Assembly (NCBI RefSeq): GCF_001646665.1
Contig: NZ_LWBU01000101.1
Coordinates: forward strand, 151,365-215,364
Reading direction: 5' to 3'
DNA length: 64,000 bases
DNA from: Streptomyces noursei
Lineage (GTDB): Bacteria > Actinomycetota > Actinomycetes > Streptomycetales > Streptomycetaceae
This document shows positions 28,404 through 38,007 of the stretch, piece by piece. The notes under the pieces are model-generated. The model was not told the DNA's origin. It saw only the letters and a program-made list of their open reading frames with translations, and did no database searches. Position numbers and translations under genes: made by a program. Position 1 is the stretch's first letter. Each line of letters opens with the position of its first letter.

Positions 28404-30401
28404 TCAGCCGCCTACGTGGATGCCGGGGCGGCGGGTGGGGTCGGGTTCGTGCTTGCGGATGATCTCGCGGGTGACGGGTGCGGTGTCGCCGCGGCCGAGG
28501 AGGAAGTAGCGGAACATGTGCTTGAGCGGGCTGCCCTCGGCCCAGGCGAAGTAGCAGTGCGGCTGGATGCCGGTGGTGTCGCGGAGGGCGAGCAGGATGG
28601 CGGCGATGGCGTTGGGCGCTGCCGGGGCTTCGGCGCGCAGGACGCGGTATCCGTCGACTTCGACGCCTCGCACGGTGAGGGTCTCGCTGAAGTCGGAGGG
28701 GTCGACGACGTCGATTTCCAGGAACAGCACGTCGGCCGGGGCGGGCACGGGATTGGTGCCGCGCTGCTCGCGCTCCTTGGCGCTGTATTCGGCGTGGTCA
28801 CCGGCCTCACGGCGGTTGGCGATGATGTTTATGGCGTTGTCGTGGGCCAGGGTGTCGGTGATGAACCGACGGGCGGCGGCATCGAAGACGATACGGTCGG
28901 CGCGCAGTTCGGTGGTGCGGGAGACCCGGGAGACCAGCGAGACGATGATGATGCCCGCGATGAAGAAGCCCGAGATGGCGATGCCGTCGGGCTTGTCGAT
29001 GATGTTGGCGCCCAGGGCGTAGAACAGGACGGCTGTGAGGAGGGCGAAGCCGATGGCGGTCGCGCGACGGCGACGGCGAGCGACGGAGACGGTGACGGCG
29101 AAGGCGAAGGCGCCGGAGACCATCATGGCCAGGATGCCGGTGGCGTAGGCACCCGCCTGGGAGTCCACGTCGGCGTCGAAGGCGATCGTGATGGCGATGC
29201 ACACGGCGGTGTAGACGAGGACGACCGGTCGTACGGCACGCCCCCATTCCGGGGCCATGCCGTAGTCGGGCAGGTAGCGGGGGACGATGTTGATCAGTCC
29301 TGCCATGGCGGAGGCACCGGCGAACCACAGGATCAGGATGGTGCTGATGTCGTAGACGGTGCCGAAGGTCTCTCCGACGTGCTCATGGGCCAGCCAGGCC
29401 AGGGCGCGGCCGTTGGCGGCGCCACCCGGTTCGAACTCCTCGTGAGGGATGAGGACGGTGGTGACGAAGCTTGCGGACAGCAGGTAGACGCTCATGATGA
29501 GCGCGGCGGTGGTCAGCAGCTTGCGGGTGTTGCGAATGCGTGAGCGCAGGCGCTGCTTCTCATCAGCGCCTTCGGCGGCGACCAGCGGCATCATGCTGAC
29601 CCCGGTCTCGAAGCCCGACAGGCCGAGCACCAGCAGGGGGAAGGCGAGCAGTGCCGGGCCCAGCAGGTCGCCCGGGCCACCTCCGCCTTCGACGAGGGCA
29701 TCCGTCCACGCGGACCAGGCTCCCGGGGTGGTGACCACGTGTGCCAGGCCCACCGCGATCACGACGGCGTTCAGCACGAGGAAGACCGCGACCAGGGGGA
29801 TGGCCACGCTGACCGCTTCGCTGAACCCGAGCAGGAACACTCCGCCGAGGACGAGCAGCAGCGCCACCGTGAGGGCGACCTCGTGGCCGTGCAGGGCCTG
29901 GGGGAAGAAGGGGTTCTCAACCACGTGCACGGAGGCGTCCGCGGTGGACAGCGTGATCGTGATGATCCATGACGTCGCCACGAAGCCGAGCAGGACCAGC
30001 ACGAACAGCTTGCCCCACCAGAACGGCAGCAGGTCCTCCAGCATCGCCACCGACCCGGCCCCGTGCGGGCTCTCCTTCGCCACCCGCCGGTACATCGGCA
30101 GCATCCCGAGCAGAGTCAGCGCCACGATCAGCAGCGTCGCCAACGGCGATACGGCCCCGGCCGCCAGCGCGGCGATCGCCGGCACGTAGGCCAGACTGGA
30201 GAAGTAGTCCACCCCGGTCAGGCACATCACCTTCCACCAGGCGTGCGGCTCGCCGTGCCCCTCACCGGCCGCGGGTCCGACCGGCTGCACCTGGTGGTGC
30301 AGCATCCACCGGGCCACCTTGCCGGTCGGCTGCGCCCGCAGCGCGGGGCTCTCCACCACTTCCGGCACCGCAGGTCCGGTCTCGTCGTCCATATCCCCCA
30401 T
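28404..30401 (-). CDS. APC-superfamily permease, possible potassium or amino-acid transporter
   Basis: 665 residues with about twelve membrane helices (~65-500), beginning [20 protein letters not shown], a consensus start of the APC fold, followed by a ~165-residue soluble C-terminal domain ([19 protein letters not shown] onward). This layout resembles KimA-type K+/H+ importers and large APC permeases. The substrate cannot be read from sequence. The kdp operon next door favours K+, which is inference. Start: ATG at 30401 after GGAAAGG; the frame stays open upstream but the extension lacks transporter features. No c-di-AMP (ydaO) riboswitch was found upstream. Confidence 0.75.
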   Translation of the reverse strand: MGDMDDETGPAVPEVVESPALRAQPTGKVARWMLHHQVQPVGPAAGEGHGEPHAWWKVMCLTGVDYFSSLAYVPAIAALAAGAVSPLATLLIVALTLLGMLPMYRRVAKESPHGAGSVAMLEDLLPFWWGKLFVLVLLGFVATSWIITITLSTADASVHVVENPFFPQALHGHEVALTVALLLVLGGVFLLGFSEAVSVAIPLVAVFLVLNAVVIAVGLAHVVTTPGAWSAWTDALVEGGGGPGDLLGPALLAFPLLVLGLSGFETGVSMMPLVAAEGADEKQRLRSRIRNTRKLLTTAALIMSVYLLSASFVTTVLIPHEEFEPGGAANGRALAWLAHEHVGETFGTVYDISTILILWFAGASAMAGLINIVPRYLPDYGMAPEWGRAVRPVVLVYTAVCIAITIAFDADVDSQAGAYATGILAMMVSGAFAFAVTVSVARRRRRATAIGFALLTAVLFYALGANIIDKPDGIAISGFFIAGIIIVSLVSRVSRTTELRADRIVFDAAARRFITDTLAHDNAINIIANRREAGDHAEYSAKEREQRGTNPVPAPADVLFLEIDVVDPSDFSETLTVRGVEVDGYRVLRAEAPAAPNAIAAILLALRDTTGIQPHCYFAWAEGSPLKHMFRYFLLGRGDTAPVTREIIRKHEPDPTRRPGIHVGG

Positions 30402-30511
30402 CGGCCTTTCCTGCCTGCTCAGCGCACCGGTCACGGATGCCGTCGCACTCACGGCACGATCCTCCGATGGGCCGGCCTGCATGCCACCACAGGCCGCCGG
30501 GACGGCACCCC

Positions 30512-30560
30512 TGGGGAGAATCCGGTCGCGTGAACGCGGCACGACCCCTGAAGACCCTGA
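30512..30560 (+). other. att-like sequence similar to the one at 11937
   Basis: TGGGGAGAATCCGGTCGCGT followed by GAACGCGGCACGACCCCTG, then AAGACCCTGAAAACG. The order and most bases match 11937-11990 (TGGGGAGAATCGGCCGCGTA and onward), 18.6 kb away in the same orientation. It lies between the permease start and the peptidase gene. Probably a second scar of the same kind of integrative element. Confidence 0.4.
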
Positions 30561-30599
30561 AAACGTCATCCGTATTACGTGCCTGTCATGATCTCCCCC

Positions 30600-32729
30600 A
30601 TGACCGCCGCGACCACCCTCCAAGTGCCCGGTTTTCCGGCGCAGTTCGCCCGTACCCGCCGCTTCTCGCTCGGCGTCCCCGGGGAGTTCGCCGTCTCCCC
30701 CGACGGCCGGCGGGTGCTGTTCGTGCGCACCGGTTCGGGGACCGACCCCGTCGGGCGGCTGTGGCTGTACGAGGACGGGACGGAGCGGCTGCTGGCCGAC
30801 CCCACCGCGCTGGGCGCCGCGGAGGGCGAGGTGCCGGAGGCCGAGCGGGTGCGCCGGGAGCGCGCCCGAGTCACGTCCGGCGGGGTGACCGGCTACGCCG
30901 TGGACCGGCACGCGCGCGTGGCGGTGTTCGCGCTGGGCGGTGCCGTATGGGCGGTACGCACCGGCGGCGGCGCGCCGTGGCGGGTGCCGACGGCGGGGCC
31001 GGCCGTGGACCCGCGGCCGTCGCCGGACGGTTCGCTCGTCGCGTACGTGTCGGAGGGAGCCCTGCGCGTCGTCCGGACCGCCGACGGGGCGGAGGACCGG
31101 GCGCTGGCCGTGCCGGAGGGGCCGGAGGTGACGTACGGGCTGTCGGACCACGTGTCGGCGGAGTCGATCGGGCGGACGCGCGGGCACTGGTGGTCGCCGG
31201 ACGGGGACGCCCTGCTGGTGGCACGCACCGACCACGCGCGCGTGGGCCGGTGGTACCTCACGGACCCGGCCGATCCGGCGAAGCCGCCGCGCGCCGTCCG
31301 CTACCCGGCCGCCGGCACGTCCAACGCGGAGGTGTCGCTGCACGTCGTCCGCCTGGACGGGCGGCGGACGCCCGTGCGGATGCCGGAGGCGGCGGACGCG
31401 GACGGCCATCCGCCGGGCGCCTGGACGGACACCCGGTTCGAGTACGTCACGGCCGCCGGCTGGGACGCCACCGGACCCTTCGCCGAGGTCCAGACCCGTG
31501 ACCAGCGGACGGTCCAGTGGCTGGCGGTCGACCCCGCCACGGGCGGCACCCGCCCCCTGGCGGTCCGCCGCGACCCGGCCTGGGTGGCCCTCGCACCCGG
31601 CGTTCCATTCCGCACCGCCGGCGGGGCGCCGGTCCTCACCGGCGTACGCGACGACGTGCGCGGACTGCGCGTCGGTGACGTGCCGAGCCCGCCGGGGCTG
31701 CACGTGCGTGCCGTCCTGGGGGCGGTCGGCGAGCGGGTGTGGTTCACCGCCGGCGAGGACCCCGCCGAGACGCACGTGTGGGCGTACGACCCGGAAGGCG
31801 GGTTCGGCCGTGTCAGTCACGAACCGGGCGTGCACACCGCGGCGGTGGGCGGCGACACCGTGGTGCTGGACAGCCGGACGCCGGGAGGGCACACGGTGAC
31901 CGTCCTGCACGGCGGTGAGCCGGCCGGGCGCATCGCCGTGCGGGCCGCGACGCCCCTGGTGATGCCCCGGCCCGTGCACCTGTCACTGGGGGCGCGGCGG
32001 CTCCGGGCCCACCTGCACCTGCCGTCGTGGCACAGGCCCGGTTCGGGCCGGCTGCCGGTGCTGTTGAGCCCGTACGGCGGCCACGGCGTGCAGCTGGCCG
32101 TGCGGGCGGGCGGGTGGCACGGCGCGGTGGCGCAGTGGTTCGCCGAGCAGGGCTTCGCGGTCCTGATCACCGACGGGCGCGGGACGCCGGGGCGCGGCCG
32201 GACGTGGGAGACCGCGGTCCACGGCGACCGGCTGACCGCGCCCCTGGAGGACCAGGTGGACGCGCTGCACGCGGCGGCGGGCCGCTGCCCGGACCTGGAC
32301 CTCGGGCGGGTGGGCATCCGGGGCTGGTCGTACGGCGGGTACCTCGCCATCGGCGCCGTACTGCACCGCCCGGACGTGTTCCACGCGGCTGTGGCGGGCG
32401 CCGCCCCGACCGACCGCCGGCTCTACGACACGCACTGGGAAGAGCGTTTCCTCGGCCACCCGGACGTTCGGCCGGAACAGTACGACCGCTCCTCCCATGT
32501 GCCGCACGCACACCTGCTCACCCGGCCGCTGCTCCTGGTGCACGGGCTCGCCGACGACAACGTGGTGGCGGCGCACACCCTGCGCCTCTCCGCCGCGCTG
32601 CTGGCGGCCGGCCGGCCGCACAGTGTCCTGCCTCTGCCGGGAGCGACCCACCAGGTGACCCGTGAGGACATGGCGAGCGGTCTGCTGACGGCGGAGGTGG
32701 AGTTCCTGCGCGGGTCCCTGGGCGGCTGA
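30600..32729 (+). CDS. S9 family peptidase (dipeptidyl-peptidase IV type)
   Basis: 709 residues from the ATG at 30600 (in-frame GTG at 30579 and ATG at 30588 are alternatives; none has a clear ribosome site). The N-terminal two thirds form a beta-propeller of the DPP-IV type. The C-terminal alpha/beta-hydrolase has the nucleophile in GWSYGGY (~Ser577), the acid in HGLADDNV and the base in GATHQV. There is no signal peptide, so it is cytosolic, cutting dipeptides from short peptides, often after Pro or Ala. It is a free-standing gene, divergent from the permease. Confidence 0.9.
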   Translation: MTAATTLQVPGFPAQFARTRRFSLGVPGEFAVSPDGRRVLFVRTGSGTDPVGRLWLYEDGTERLLADPTALGAAEGEVPEAERVRRERARVTSGGVTGYAVDRHARVAVFALGGAVWAVRTGGGAPWRVPTAGPAVDPRPSPDGSLVAYVSEGALRVVRTADGAEDRALAVPEGPEVTYGLSDHVSAESIGRTRGHWWSPDGDALLVARTDHARVGRWYLTDPADPAKPPRAVRYPAAGTSNAEVSLHVVRLDGRRTPVRMPEAADADGHPPGAWTDTRFEYVTAAGWDATGPFAEVQTRDQRTVQWLAVDPATGGTRPLAVRRDPAWVALAPGVPFRTAGGAPVLTGVRDDVRGLRVGDVPSPPGLHVRAVLGAVGERVWFTAGEDPAETHVWAYDPEGGFGRVSHEPGVHTAAVGGDTVVLDSRTPGGHTVTVLHGGEPAGRIAVRAATPLVMPRPVHLSLGARRLRAHLHLPSWHRPGSGRLPVLLSPYGGHGVQLAVRAGGWHGAVAQWFAEQGFAVLITDGRGTPGRGRTWETAVHGDRLTAPLEDQVDALHAAAGRCPDLDLGRVGIRGWSYGGYLAIGAVLHRPDVFHAAVAGAAPTDRRLYDTHWEERFLGHPDVRPEQYDRSSHVPHAHLLTRPLLLVHGLADDNVVAAHTLRLSAALLAAGRPHSVLPLPGATHQVTREDMASGLLTAEVEFLRGSLGG

Positions 32730-32794
32730 ACGCCTCCGGCCGTGCTCCCGTACTCCCCCACGACGCGTTGACCACCACGGAAGGGGTGCGGGAC

Positions 32795-33271
32795 ATGACC
32801 GGAGCGCAGGGGACCAGCGGAGCGGTGGGGCGCCGTGCCGTCGTCGCGGCGGCGGGTGGGGCCGGCCTGGCCGCGGTGCTCACCGCCTGCGGGGGATCGG
32901 ACGCACCGGCGTCGTCCGTCGGCGACACACCGGCGGGCGGGAGCTCCGCGGGCGCGGCCGCCGGGGGCGGCACCGGGGCGGGGGCCGGGGGCAAGGTGCT
33001 GGCGAAGACGGCGGACATCCCCGAGGGCGGCGGCAAGGTCGTCGGCGACGTCGTGGTGACGCAGCCGGCGGCGGGCCAGTTCAAGGCCTTCTCGTCGAAG
33101 TGCACGCACGCGGGCTGCGCCGTCAAGGACGTCGCCGACGGGATCATCAACTGCCCGTGTCACGGGAGCAAGTTCGACGCGGGTGACGGCAGCGTCAAGG
33201 CGGGCCCTGCCACCGCTCCGCTCGCGGCCGCGTCCATCGTGGTGGAGGGCGACGCGATCAGGCTGGCGTGA
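32795..33271 (+). CDS. Rieske [2Fe-2S] lipoprotein
   Basis: 158 residues. There is a signal with GRRAVVAAAGGAGLAAVLTAC ending in a lipobox LTAC (20 residues quoted at most: the Cys is ~33); the paired Arg upstream suggests Tat export. A Gly/Ala/Ser linker leads to a Rieske domain with CTHAGC (~103-108) and CPCHGSKF (~121-128), the two Cys-x-His boxes that hold the cluster. Proteins of this group are extracytoplasmic electron carriers of unknown partner. Start: ATG with GGAAGGGG about ten bases upstream. Confidence 0.88.
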   Translation: MTGAQGTSGAVGRRAVVAAAGGAGLAAVLTACGGSDAPASSVGDTPAGGSSAGAAAGGGTGAGAGGKVLAKTADIPEGGGKVVGDVVVTQPAAGQFKAFSSKCTHAGCAVKDVADGIINCPCHGSKFDAGDGSVKAGPATAPLAAASIVVEGDAIRLA

Positions 33272-33310
33272 CACCGCCGCCGGCGGAGGGCGGGCGTACG
33301 ACCTCCTCGC

Positions 33311-33453
33311 CGGCCCTCCCGCCCGGCCGCGGCCGCCGGCCACCCGTACCGACCACCTCCCGGGCCGCCTCGCCCGCCCCGGCCCTCCCGCCCGGCCGCG
33401 GCCGCCGGCCACCCGTACCGACCACCTCCCGGGCCGCCTCGCCCGCCCCGGCC
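33311..33453. repeat. Perfect 69-bp tandem duplication in the gap 33272-33714
   Basis: The unit beginning CGGCCCTCCCGCCCGGCCGC (33311-33379) is repeated base for base at 33380-33448, with five more matching bases after it. It lies in a 443-base gap downstream of the Rieske gene and is extremely GC-rich with nested GGCCGC palindromes. Apart from the doubtful short frame at 33527-33619, nothing else is seen in the gap. Confidence 0.85.
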
Positions 33454-33526
33454 GCTCACCCCGGACGACGGTCCCCGTCCCACCCGCTCGCGCGGGGCCC
33501 CCGCGGTGCTGTCGGTCGACAGGGCG

Positions 33527-33619
33527 TCAGTCGTGCTGGTGGTCGTCCCAGAAGGAACCGGTCCGGCGCCTTTCGTACGAGGCTTCGGCCCTCGCCATCC
33601 AGGCGTCGACGTCGGCCAA
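33527..33619 (-). CDS. Possible 30-residue ORF, doubtful
   Basis: TTG at 33619 (GGGAAGA just upstream) opens a 30-residue frame: LADVDAWMARAEASYERRRT, then GSFWDDHQHD and TGA. The acidic/aromatic composition looks protein-like and unlike the noise frames around it. The frame extends about 20 codons further up without an ATG. Start codon and reality are both uncertain. Confidence 0.3.
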   Translation of the reverse strand: MADVDAWMARAEASYERRRTGSFWDDHQHD

Positions 33620-33714
33620 TCTTCCCGCCGAACGCGGTGGCGCTCGGCTCGACCACTGGGCGGTCAGAGCTCGCCGCGGCGTGCGAGCTGCTTCAGCGCA
33701 TTTCTGTCACTCCG

Positions 33715-34809
33715 CTAGAGGAGGCCGGTGCGCACGTGCTGCGTGAGGTGGTCGTGGATCTCGCGCAGCCACGGGGTGCGGACGGCCGGCAGCCGGGACA
33801 GGGTTCGTCGGAAGACTTCCCAGTCGATCCGGAACACGTCATGGACGTTCGGCGTGGGCGGGTCGTCGCGAAGGACGCCGTCGGGCATGGGACCCGATGA
33901 GGGGGCGGGCAGTTGCGGCTCGGGGAAGACCAGCCGGAGCCACACCCCGAACGGCAACGGGACCAAGCGCGCCGAAGTGGCCGGGGTCCATGCCTTCCCG
34001 GTCTGCGGGTGGGACGGCACGAGGAGGATGTCGGCGCCGTCGTGGGCCGGCTGTCCCGGTCCGGCCAGGACGGCGCGCCGCCTCGGCCCACCGGCCGGCA
34101 GCAGGGTGTCGAGGGCGCGTTGGAACATTGTTGCGGTCAGGCCGTCCGGCACGGCTACCGCCCGGCCTTCGGAGGCCACCAGGAGGTGGGCGAGCGCCTG
34201 CCCGGCCGCCGCCACCCACCGTGGGCTCCAGTGCCACCGGTCGCTCGCCCGGAACGGCTCTCCCCACGAGGCGATCGGCTCGGACGGGGGCACGCCGGCC
34301 CCCTCCGCGAGCAGATCCGCCCAGGACGACAGCCCGGCGTCGGCGCCTTCGACGGGAAGGCGGCGCACGGCGTCCGGGGCGAGCCAAACGGCCTGCCAGA
34401 GCGAGCAGTCGTCGACCCTGCTCGCCACGAGAAGACCGCACGCCGCGCAGGCCATGTTGGGGCCGTCACCCCCGTCGAAGCCACAGCAGGCGCCGCCGCG
34501 CTTCTCCGGGACCAGCACGGCGCCACGGGTGTCCCCCGGTGCGATGACAACCGCGCCGGACACGCCGTCGGACAGGGCGTGGACCGGCGCGTGGGCGCCG
34601 CGGGCAGCCGCCTCGTCCGGATCGATCTCCTCCCACCTTCGCCACGGCGGCCCCCAGGGCTCCGGTTCCACGGCGAACGTCCCCGATTCCATGAGCACCG
34701 GGAGCTGAAGCCCGTTCCCGTACTTCTGGCGAGCGTGGGCCGGCAGGGCGACCTGGGACAACGGGGCGGTCAGCTCGGAGCCACACCGCACACACACGAA
34801 AACGAACAA
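33715..34809 (-). CDS. Zinc-ribbon hypothetical protein
   Basis: 364 residues. The N-terminus VCVRCGSEL (Cys6, Cys9) and the later GGACCGFDG and MACAACG pairs (~106-127) suggest a split zinc ribbon or two metal sites. The rest has Trp-rich and Pro-rich stretches (WGPPWRRWEEIDPDEAA; YALVP-like strands) and no motif I know. There is no signal peptide or membrane segment. I recall similar unnamed proteins in other Streptomyces. It is a single gene ending just left of the peculiar tandem-duplication gap. Function unknown. Confidence 0.7.
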   Translation of the reverse strand: MFVFVCVRCGSELTAPLSQVALPAHARQKYGNGLQLPVLMESGTFAVEPEPWGPPWRRWEEIDPDEAAARGAHAPVHALSDGVSGAVVIAPGDTRGAVLVPEKRGGACCGFDGGDGPNMACAACGLLVASRVDDCSLWQAVWLAPDAVRRLPVEGADAGLSSWADLLAEGAGVPPSEPIASWGEPFRASDRWHWSPRWVAAAGQALAHLLVASEGRAVAVPDGLTATMFQRALDTLLPAGGPRRRAVLAGPGQPAHDGADILLVPSHPQTGKAWTPATSARLVPLPFGVWLRLVFPEPQLPAPSSGPMPDGVLRDDPPTPNVHDVFRIDWEVFRRTLSRLPAVRTPWLREIHDHLTQHVRTGLL

Positions 34810-35040
34810 ACGTCCTCCGCTCGGGAAACAGGGGCATCGTCGCAGCTCCGTGGCAGACCGGCCAACGTGTTTCCCCTTCGCTGTGGGGCCGAAGCACAGC
34901 CACGACGCTGAGCATCACCGTTCGAATCCTCGGCGGGCTCCAGTGCCTCCCCAAGTGGTGAACCTCCGCTGTCCGTTCTCGCGGACGGAGCCAGGCGGTG
35001 ACGGCTCTGATCGACGTGGTGTCCGAGTCGTCCCCGTCGG

Positions 35041-35409
35041 TCAGTTCCGCCTCTCGAATCCCGCCAGCAGTCCGCGGGGGTCGAAGGTCACCCGGATCCG
35101 GGTGACCTTCCCGTCCTCCACATGCATCCAGTTCGCCGTCGGTGCAGGCGGCGCAACGCTGGTGTGCAGGTCGAACCAGGTGATCACCTCATCGCCCTCC
35201 GCCACGCGCACCTTCACGTCGATCTTCTCCAGCACCCGACCGAGCCCCTTCAACCCGGCGAGCGCCTCCTCAATCCCCGACGCCGTTCCCAGCGCTCCGA
35301 CGAAGTCGACATCCTCGGCCAGCACCCCCCGCAGAACTGCGAAGTCGCCCTCCTCCCAGGCGGTGAAGTAGGTCTCGGCAAGCTCTCGCGCAGTCTTCGT
35401 CCTGGTCAT
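35041..35409 (-). CDS. SnoaL/NTF2-like protein
   Basis: 122 residues from the ATG at 35409. An NTF2-like cone fold is suggested by TARELAETYFTAWEEGDFAV at the start, LRGVLAEDVDFVGALG, and the final strands KVTRIRVTFDPRGLLAGF. Such proteins are small enzymes or ligand-binding proteins (epoxide hydrolase, cyclase, isomerase types); the substrate is not predictable. It is divergently paired with a LysR regulator 72 bases away, which probably controls it. Confidence 0.75.
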   Translation of the reverse strand: MTRTKTARELAETYFTAWEEGDFAVLRGVLAEDVDFVGALGTASGIEEALAGLKGLGRVLEKIDVKVRVAEGDEVITWFDLHTSVAPPAPTANWMHVEDGKVTRIRVTFDPRGLLAGFERRN

Positions 35410-35448
35410 GCCTCCATCCTCCGGTCGGCCCGCTCCATCCGTCCAACA

Positions 35449-35470
35449 GATAGTGGAGATGGCTTCTATC
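35449..35470. promoter_or_regulatory. Likely LysR operator in the divergent gap
   Basis: GATAG (35449-35453) and CTATC (35466-35470) form an inverted repeat spaced as in LysR-type boxes (T-N11-A-like). It lies between the SnoaL gene (start 35409) and the LysR gene (start 35481), where one regulator could act on both. Confidence 0.5.
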
Positions 35471-35480
35471 ATCACTGAAT

Positions 35481-36461
35481 ATGGAGATACACCAGCTGCG
35501 CTACTTCGCCGCGGTCATGGACGAGGGCACCTTCACCGCCGCCGCCCATCGCCTGCACGTCAGCCAGTCCGGCATCAGCACCCAAGTGGCCAAGCTGGAG
35601 CAGGAACTGGGCCAGCAGCTGCTCGACCGCTCCGGGCGTCGGGTCCGCCTCACCCCGGTCGGCGAGGCCGTTCTCCCTCTCGCGAAGAACGCCCTCGCCA
35701 CGTTCGAGGCCATCCGGCACACCGCCGCCGAGTTCGCCGATGCCGTCCGCGGCCGGGTCCGTCTCGGCATGATCATGGGCTGCTCGATCCCGGCTTTCCT
35801 CGACACCGTCGCCGACCTCGGACGCACCCACCCCGGCATCGAGCTCAGCCTTCACGAGGGCTACTCCGACGGCCTCCAGACCCAAGTCCTCTCCGGCTCC
35901 CTCGACCTGGCCCTGATCGGTTACGCCGGCGATGTCGCCCCGGGCCTGGAGGTGGGCGTCGTGATCGACGAGCCGATCATCACCGTCGTCCCGGCCGGGC
36001 ACCCTCTCGACGGGAGGGAGCTGCGCCTCGCCGACCTCCGGGGGGAGAAGATCCTCTGCCTCTCCCCGGGCACCGGCATCCGTGCCGCCTACGAGGACTC
36101 CTGCCACAGGGCCGGCCTCGCCCCGCGCGTGGACATCGACGCCAGTTCCCCGGACACCCTGCTCCGCCTCGCCGAGCGCGGTGCCGGCGCCGCCGTTCTC
36201 AGCGCCTCCTCCGCACAGGGCACCGGCCTGCGGACCGTTCCGCTCACCGACGCCGCCACGCACGCCCGGCTCGGACTCATCACCCGCCGAGGCCGGCACT
36301 CCCCCGCCGTAGAGCTCCTGCGCACCAGGCTCCTCGACGCTCTGCGAGCCGCCCAGGTACGCACGCCGAATCCTTCCGTCGGAGCGCGACCCGGTGAGCC
36401 GGGCCACGCGGGGCGAGCGTTCGGCGGGCAGGCGGTGTCCCGTCCCACGGACAAGCCATGA
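35481..36461 (+). CDS. LysR-family transcriptional regulator
   Basis: 326 residues. The N-terminal winged helix-turn-helix reads MEIHQLRYFAAVMDEGTFTA and then AAHRLHVSQSGISTQVAKLE, classical for LysR, followed by a linker helix and an effector domain of two sub-lobes (RVRLGMIMGCSIP at ~91; PIITVVPAGHPL at ~170). The effector is unknown. It starts 12 bases after the putative operator and is divergent from the SnoaL-like gene, its likely target. The C-terminal ~25 residues (after QVRTPNPS) look like an unstructured extension. Confidence 0.9.
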   Translation: MEIHQLRYFAAVMDEGTFTAAAHRLHVSQSGISTQVAKLEQELGQQLLDRSGRRVRLTPVGEAVLPLAKNALATFEAIRHTAAEFADAVRGRVRLGMIMGCSIPAFLDTVADLGRTHPGIELSLHEGYSDGLQTQVLSGSLDLALIGYAGDVAPGLEVGVVIDEPIITVVPAGHPLDGRELRLADLRGEKILCLSPGTGIRAAYEDSCHRAGLAPRVDIDASSPDTLLRLAERGAGAAVLSASSAQGTGLRTVPLTDAATHARLGLITRRGRHSPAVELLRTRLLDALRAAQVRTPNPSVGARPGEPGHAGRAFGGQAVSRPTDKP

Positions 36462-36532
36462 CCTTGCGGACCGTTGCGCCGGGCGGGGGCAGCGCCCATG
36501 ATTCCTGGCAGCGCATCAGGAGGAGGGGTTCC

Positions 36533-36994
36533 ATGGCGGTCGCCCAGCGGCGGGGCCGGCGCATCATGATGTCCGGGCCGGAGCTCGACGCGTACCTCAC
36601 CGGGCAGCGGACCTGCCGGGTGGCGACCGTGTCGCCCGACGGCCGGCCGCACGTCGGCGCCCTGTGGTTCGCCTGGGACGGGACGTCGTTGTGGCTGTAC
36701 TCCCTGACGCGCAGCCGGCGCTGGGCGGACCTGCGTCGCGACCCGCGCATCGCGGTCGTGGTCGACGACGGGGAGGAGTACGGCGAGCTGCGGGGCGTGG
36801 AGTTGTCCGGCACGGCGGTCACGGCGGGGGAAGCGCCGCGCTCGGGCGAGCCGTGCCCCGAACTGGAGCCGGTGGAGGCGCTGTTCGCCCGCAAGTACTT
36901 CGGCACCGACGCGATGCCGCACGACGGACGCCACGCGTGGCTGCGCCTGATCCCGGACGCGGTCGTCTCCTGGGACTTCCGCAAGCTGCCCTGA
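36533..36994 (+). CDS. PPOX-class (split-barrel) flavin/F420 oxidoreductase
   Basis: 153 residues from the ATG at 36533, which has an ideal GGAGGAGG six bases upstream; the longer frame from 36458 has none. The split-barrel fold shows in RTCRVATVSPDGRPHVGALW, FAWDGTSLWLYSLTRSRRWADL and DPRIAVVVDDGEEYGELRGV, as in F420- or FMN-dependent pyridoxamine-oxidase-like proteins of actinobacteria. The substrate is unknown. It follows the LysR gene on the same strand with a 71-base gap. Confidence 0.85.
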   Translation: MAVAQRRGRRIMMSGPELDAYLTGQRTCRVATVSPDGRPHVGALWFAWDGTSLWLYSLTRSRRWADLRRDPRIAVVVDDGEEYGELRGVELSGTAVTAGEAPRSGEPCPELEPVEALFARKYFGTDAMPHDGRHAWLRLIPDAVVSWDFRKLP

Positions 36995-37027
36995 CCGGCC
37001 GAGCCTCCCCGAGCCGCCTCGGGCCCG

Positions 37028-37933
37028 TCAGCTGCCGGCTGCCTTCCCCGCCTCGCGCAGCGCCTCCACCACCGCCCTGATCGACGGCCGCCGGTCGGCG
37101 TCCGCCCGCCACACCGCGTAGATGTGCCGCCGCATCTGGTGGCGTACGGGCACGAGGGCGACGCCCTCCGGGACGGCTCCGCGCCCGAGGCGGGGCGTGA
37201 CGCAGACGCCGAGGCCCGCCCGGATGAGCGCCAGCTGCGTGTGGTGCTCCCCGGCGAGGTGCGCGATGCGCGGCTCGACGCCCTGGGAGCGCAGGGTGAA
37301 CATCAGCCACTCGTAGCAGAACTCGCCCTCCGGCCAGGACACCCAGTCCTCGTCGGCCAGCTCCTCCAGGTCCAGCTCCGCGCGCCCGGCGAGCGGGTGG
37401 TCCGCCGGCAGGGCCACGTCGGCGGCGTCGTCGAGCAGCTCCGCCCTGGCCAGCCCGGCAGGCACGGGGAGCCGCTTGTTGCTCCAGTCGAGCACGACCG
37501 CGAGGTCCATGTCGCCGCGCATCACCTTGCGGACGCCGTGCTCGGGCTCCAGTTCGCTGGTGCGGACGACCAGATCGGGGTGGTCCTCCCGCAGCGCGGT
37601 GATGGCGGCGGGGAAGAGCCCACGCGCCGCCGTGGGGAACCCGGCCAGCCGGACCTCGCCCACCACCTGGCCGCGCTGGGCCTCGATGTCCGCCTGCGCC
37701 AGCTCCACCTGGGACAGGATCCGCGCCGCGTGGTCGGCCAGCAGCAGCCCCGCGTCGGTCAGCCGCACGCCGCGCCCGTTCTTGGCGACGAGCTGCTGGC
37801 CGACCTCCCGCTCCAGTTTGGCGAGCTGCTGGGAGACCGCCGAGGTCGTCACGTGCAGACCCTCCGCCGCACCGCTCACCGAGCCGTGGCGGGCGAGGGC
37901 GTCAAGGGTGCGCAGGCGCTCCAGGTTCAACAT
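37028..37933 (-). CDS. LysR-family regulator, divergent from an EamA exporter
   Basis: 301 residues. The N-terminal LysR winged helix is LNLERLRTLDALARHGSVSG followed by LHVTTSAVSQQLAKLEREVG; the effector domain starts with GEVRLAGFPTAARGLFP (~92). It resembles regulators of the ArgP/IciA-like group that control amino-acid exporters. The start lies 74 bases from the divergent EamA gene, its probable target. Length is normal and no defect is seen. Confidence 0.9.
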   Translation of the reverse strand: MLNLERLRTLDALARHGSVSGAAEGLHVTTSAVSQQLAKLEREVGQQLVAKNGRGVRLTDAGLLLADHAARILSQVELAQADIEAQRGQVVGEVRLAGFPTAARGLFPAAITALREDHPDLVVRTSELEPEHGVRKVMRGDMDLAVVLDWSNKRLPVPAGLARAELLDDAADVALPADHPLAGRAELDLEELADEDWVSWPEGEFCYEWLMFTLRSQGVEPRIAHLAGEHHTQLALIRAGLGVCVTPRLGRGAVPEGVALVPVRHQMRRHIYAVWRADADRRPSIRAVVEALREAGKAAGS

Positions 37934-38007
37934 GTAAGCAATGCTAAGCGAATGGCGTCAGGAATTCTCGCTTGTTCTACGACGTACGGCGGGCCAAGGT
38001 GGTCGTC

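Noticed and set aside
30402..30600. Possible c-di-AMP (ydaO-type) riboswitch before the permease
   Set aside because: The conserved core sequences could not be found in the leader on either strand.
28404..31979. 1191-codon frame extending the APC permease far upstream
   Set aside because: The extension is antisense to the S9 peptidase; the transporter starts at the ATG at 30401 with its own ribosome site.
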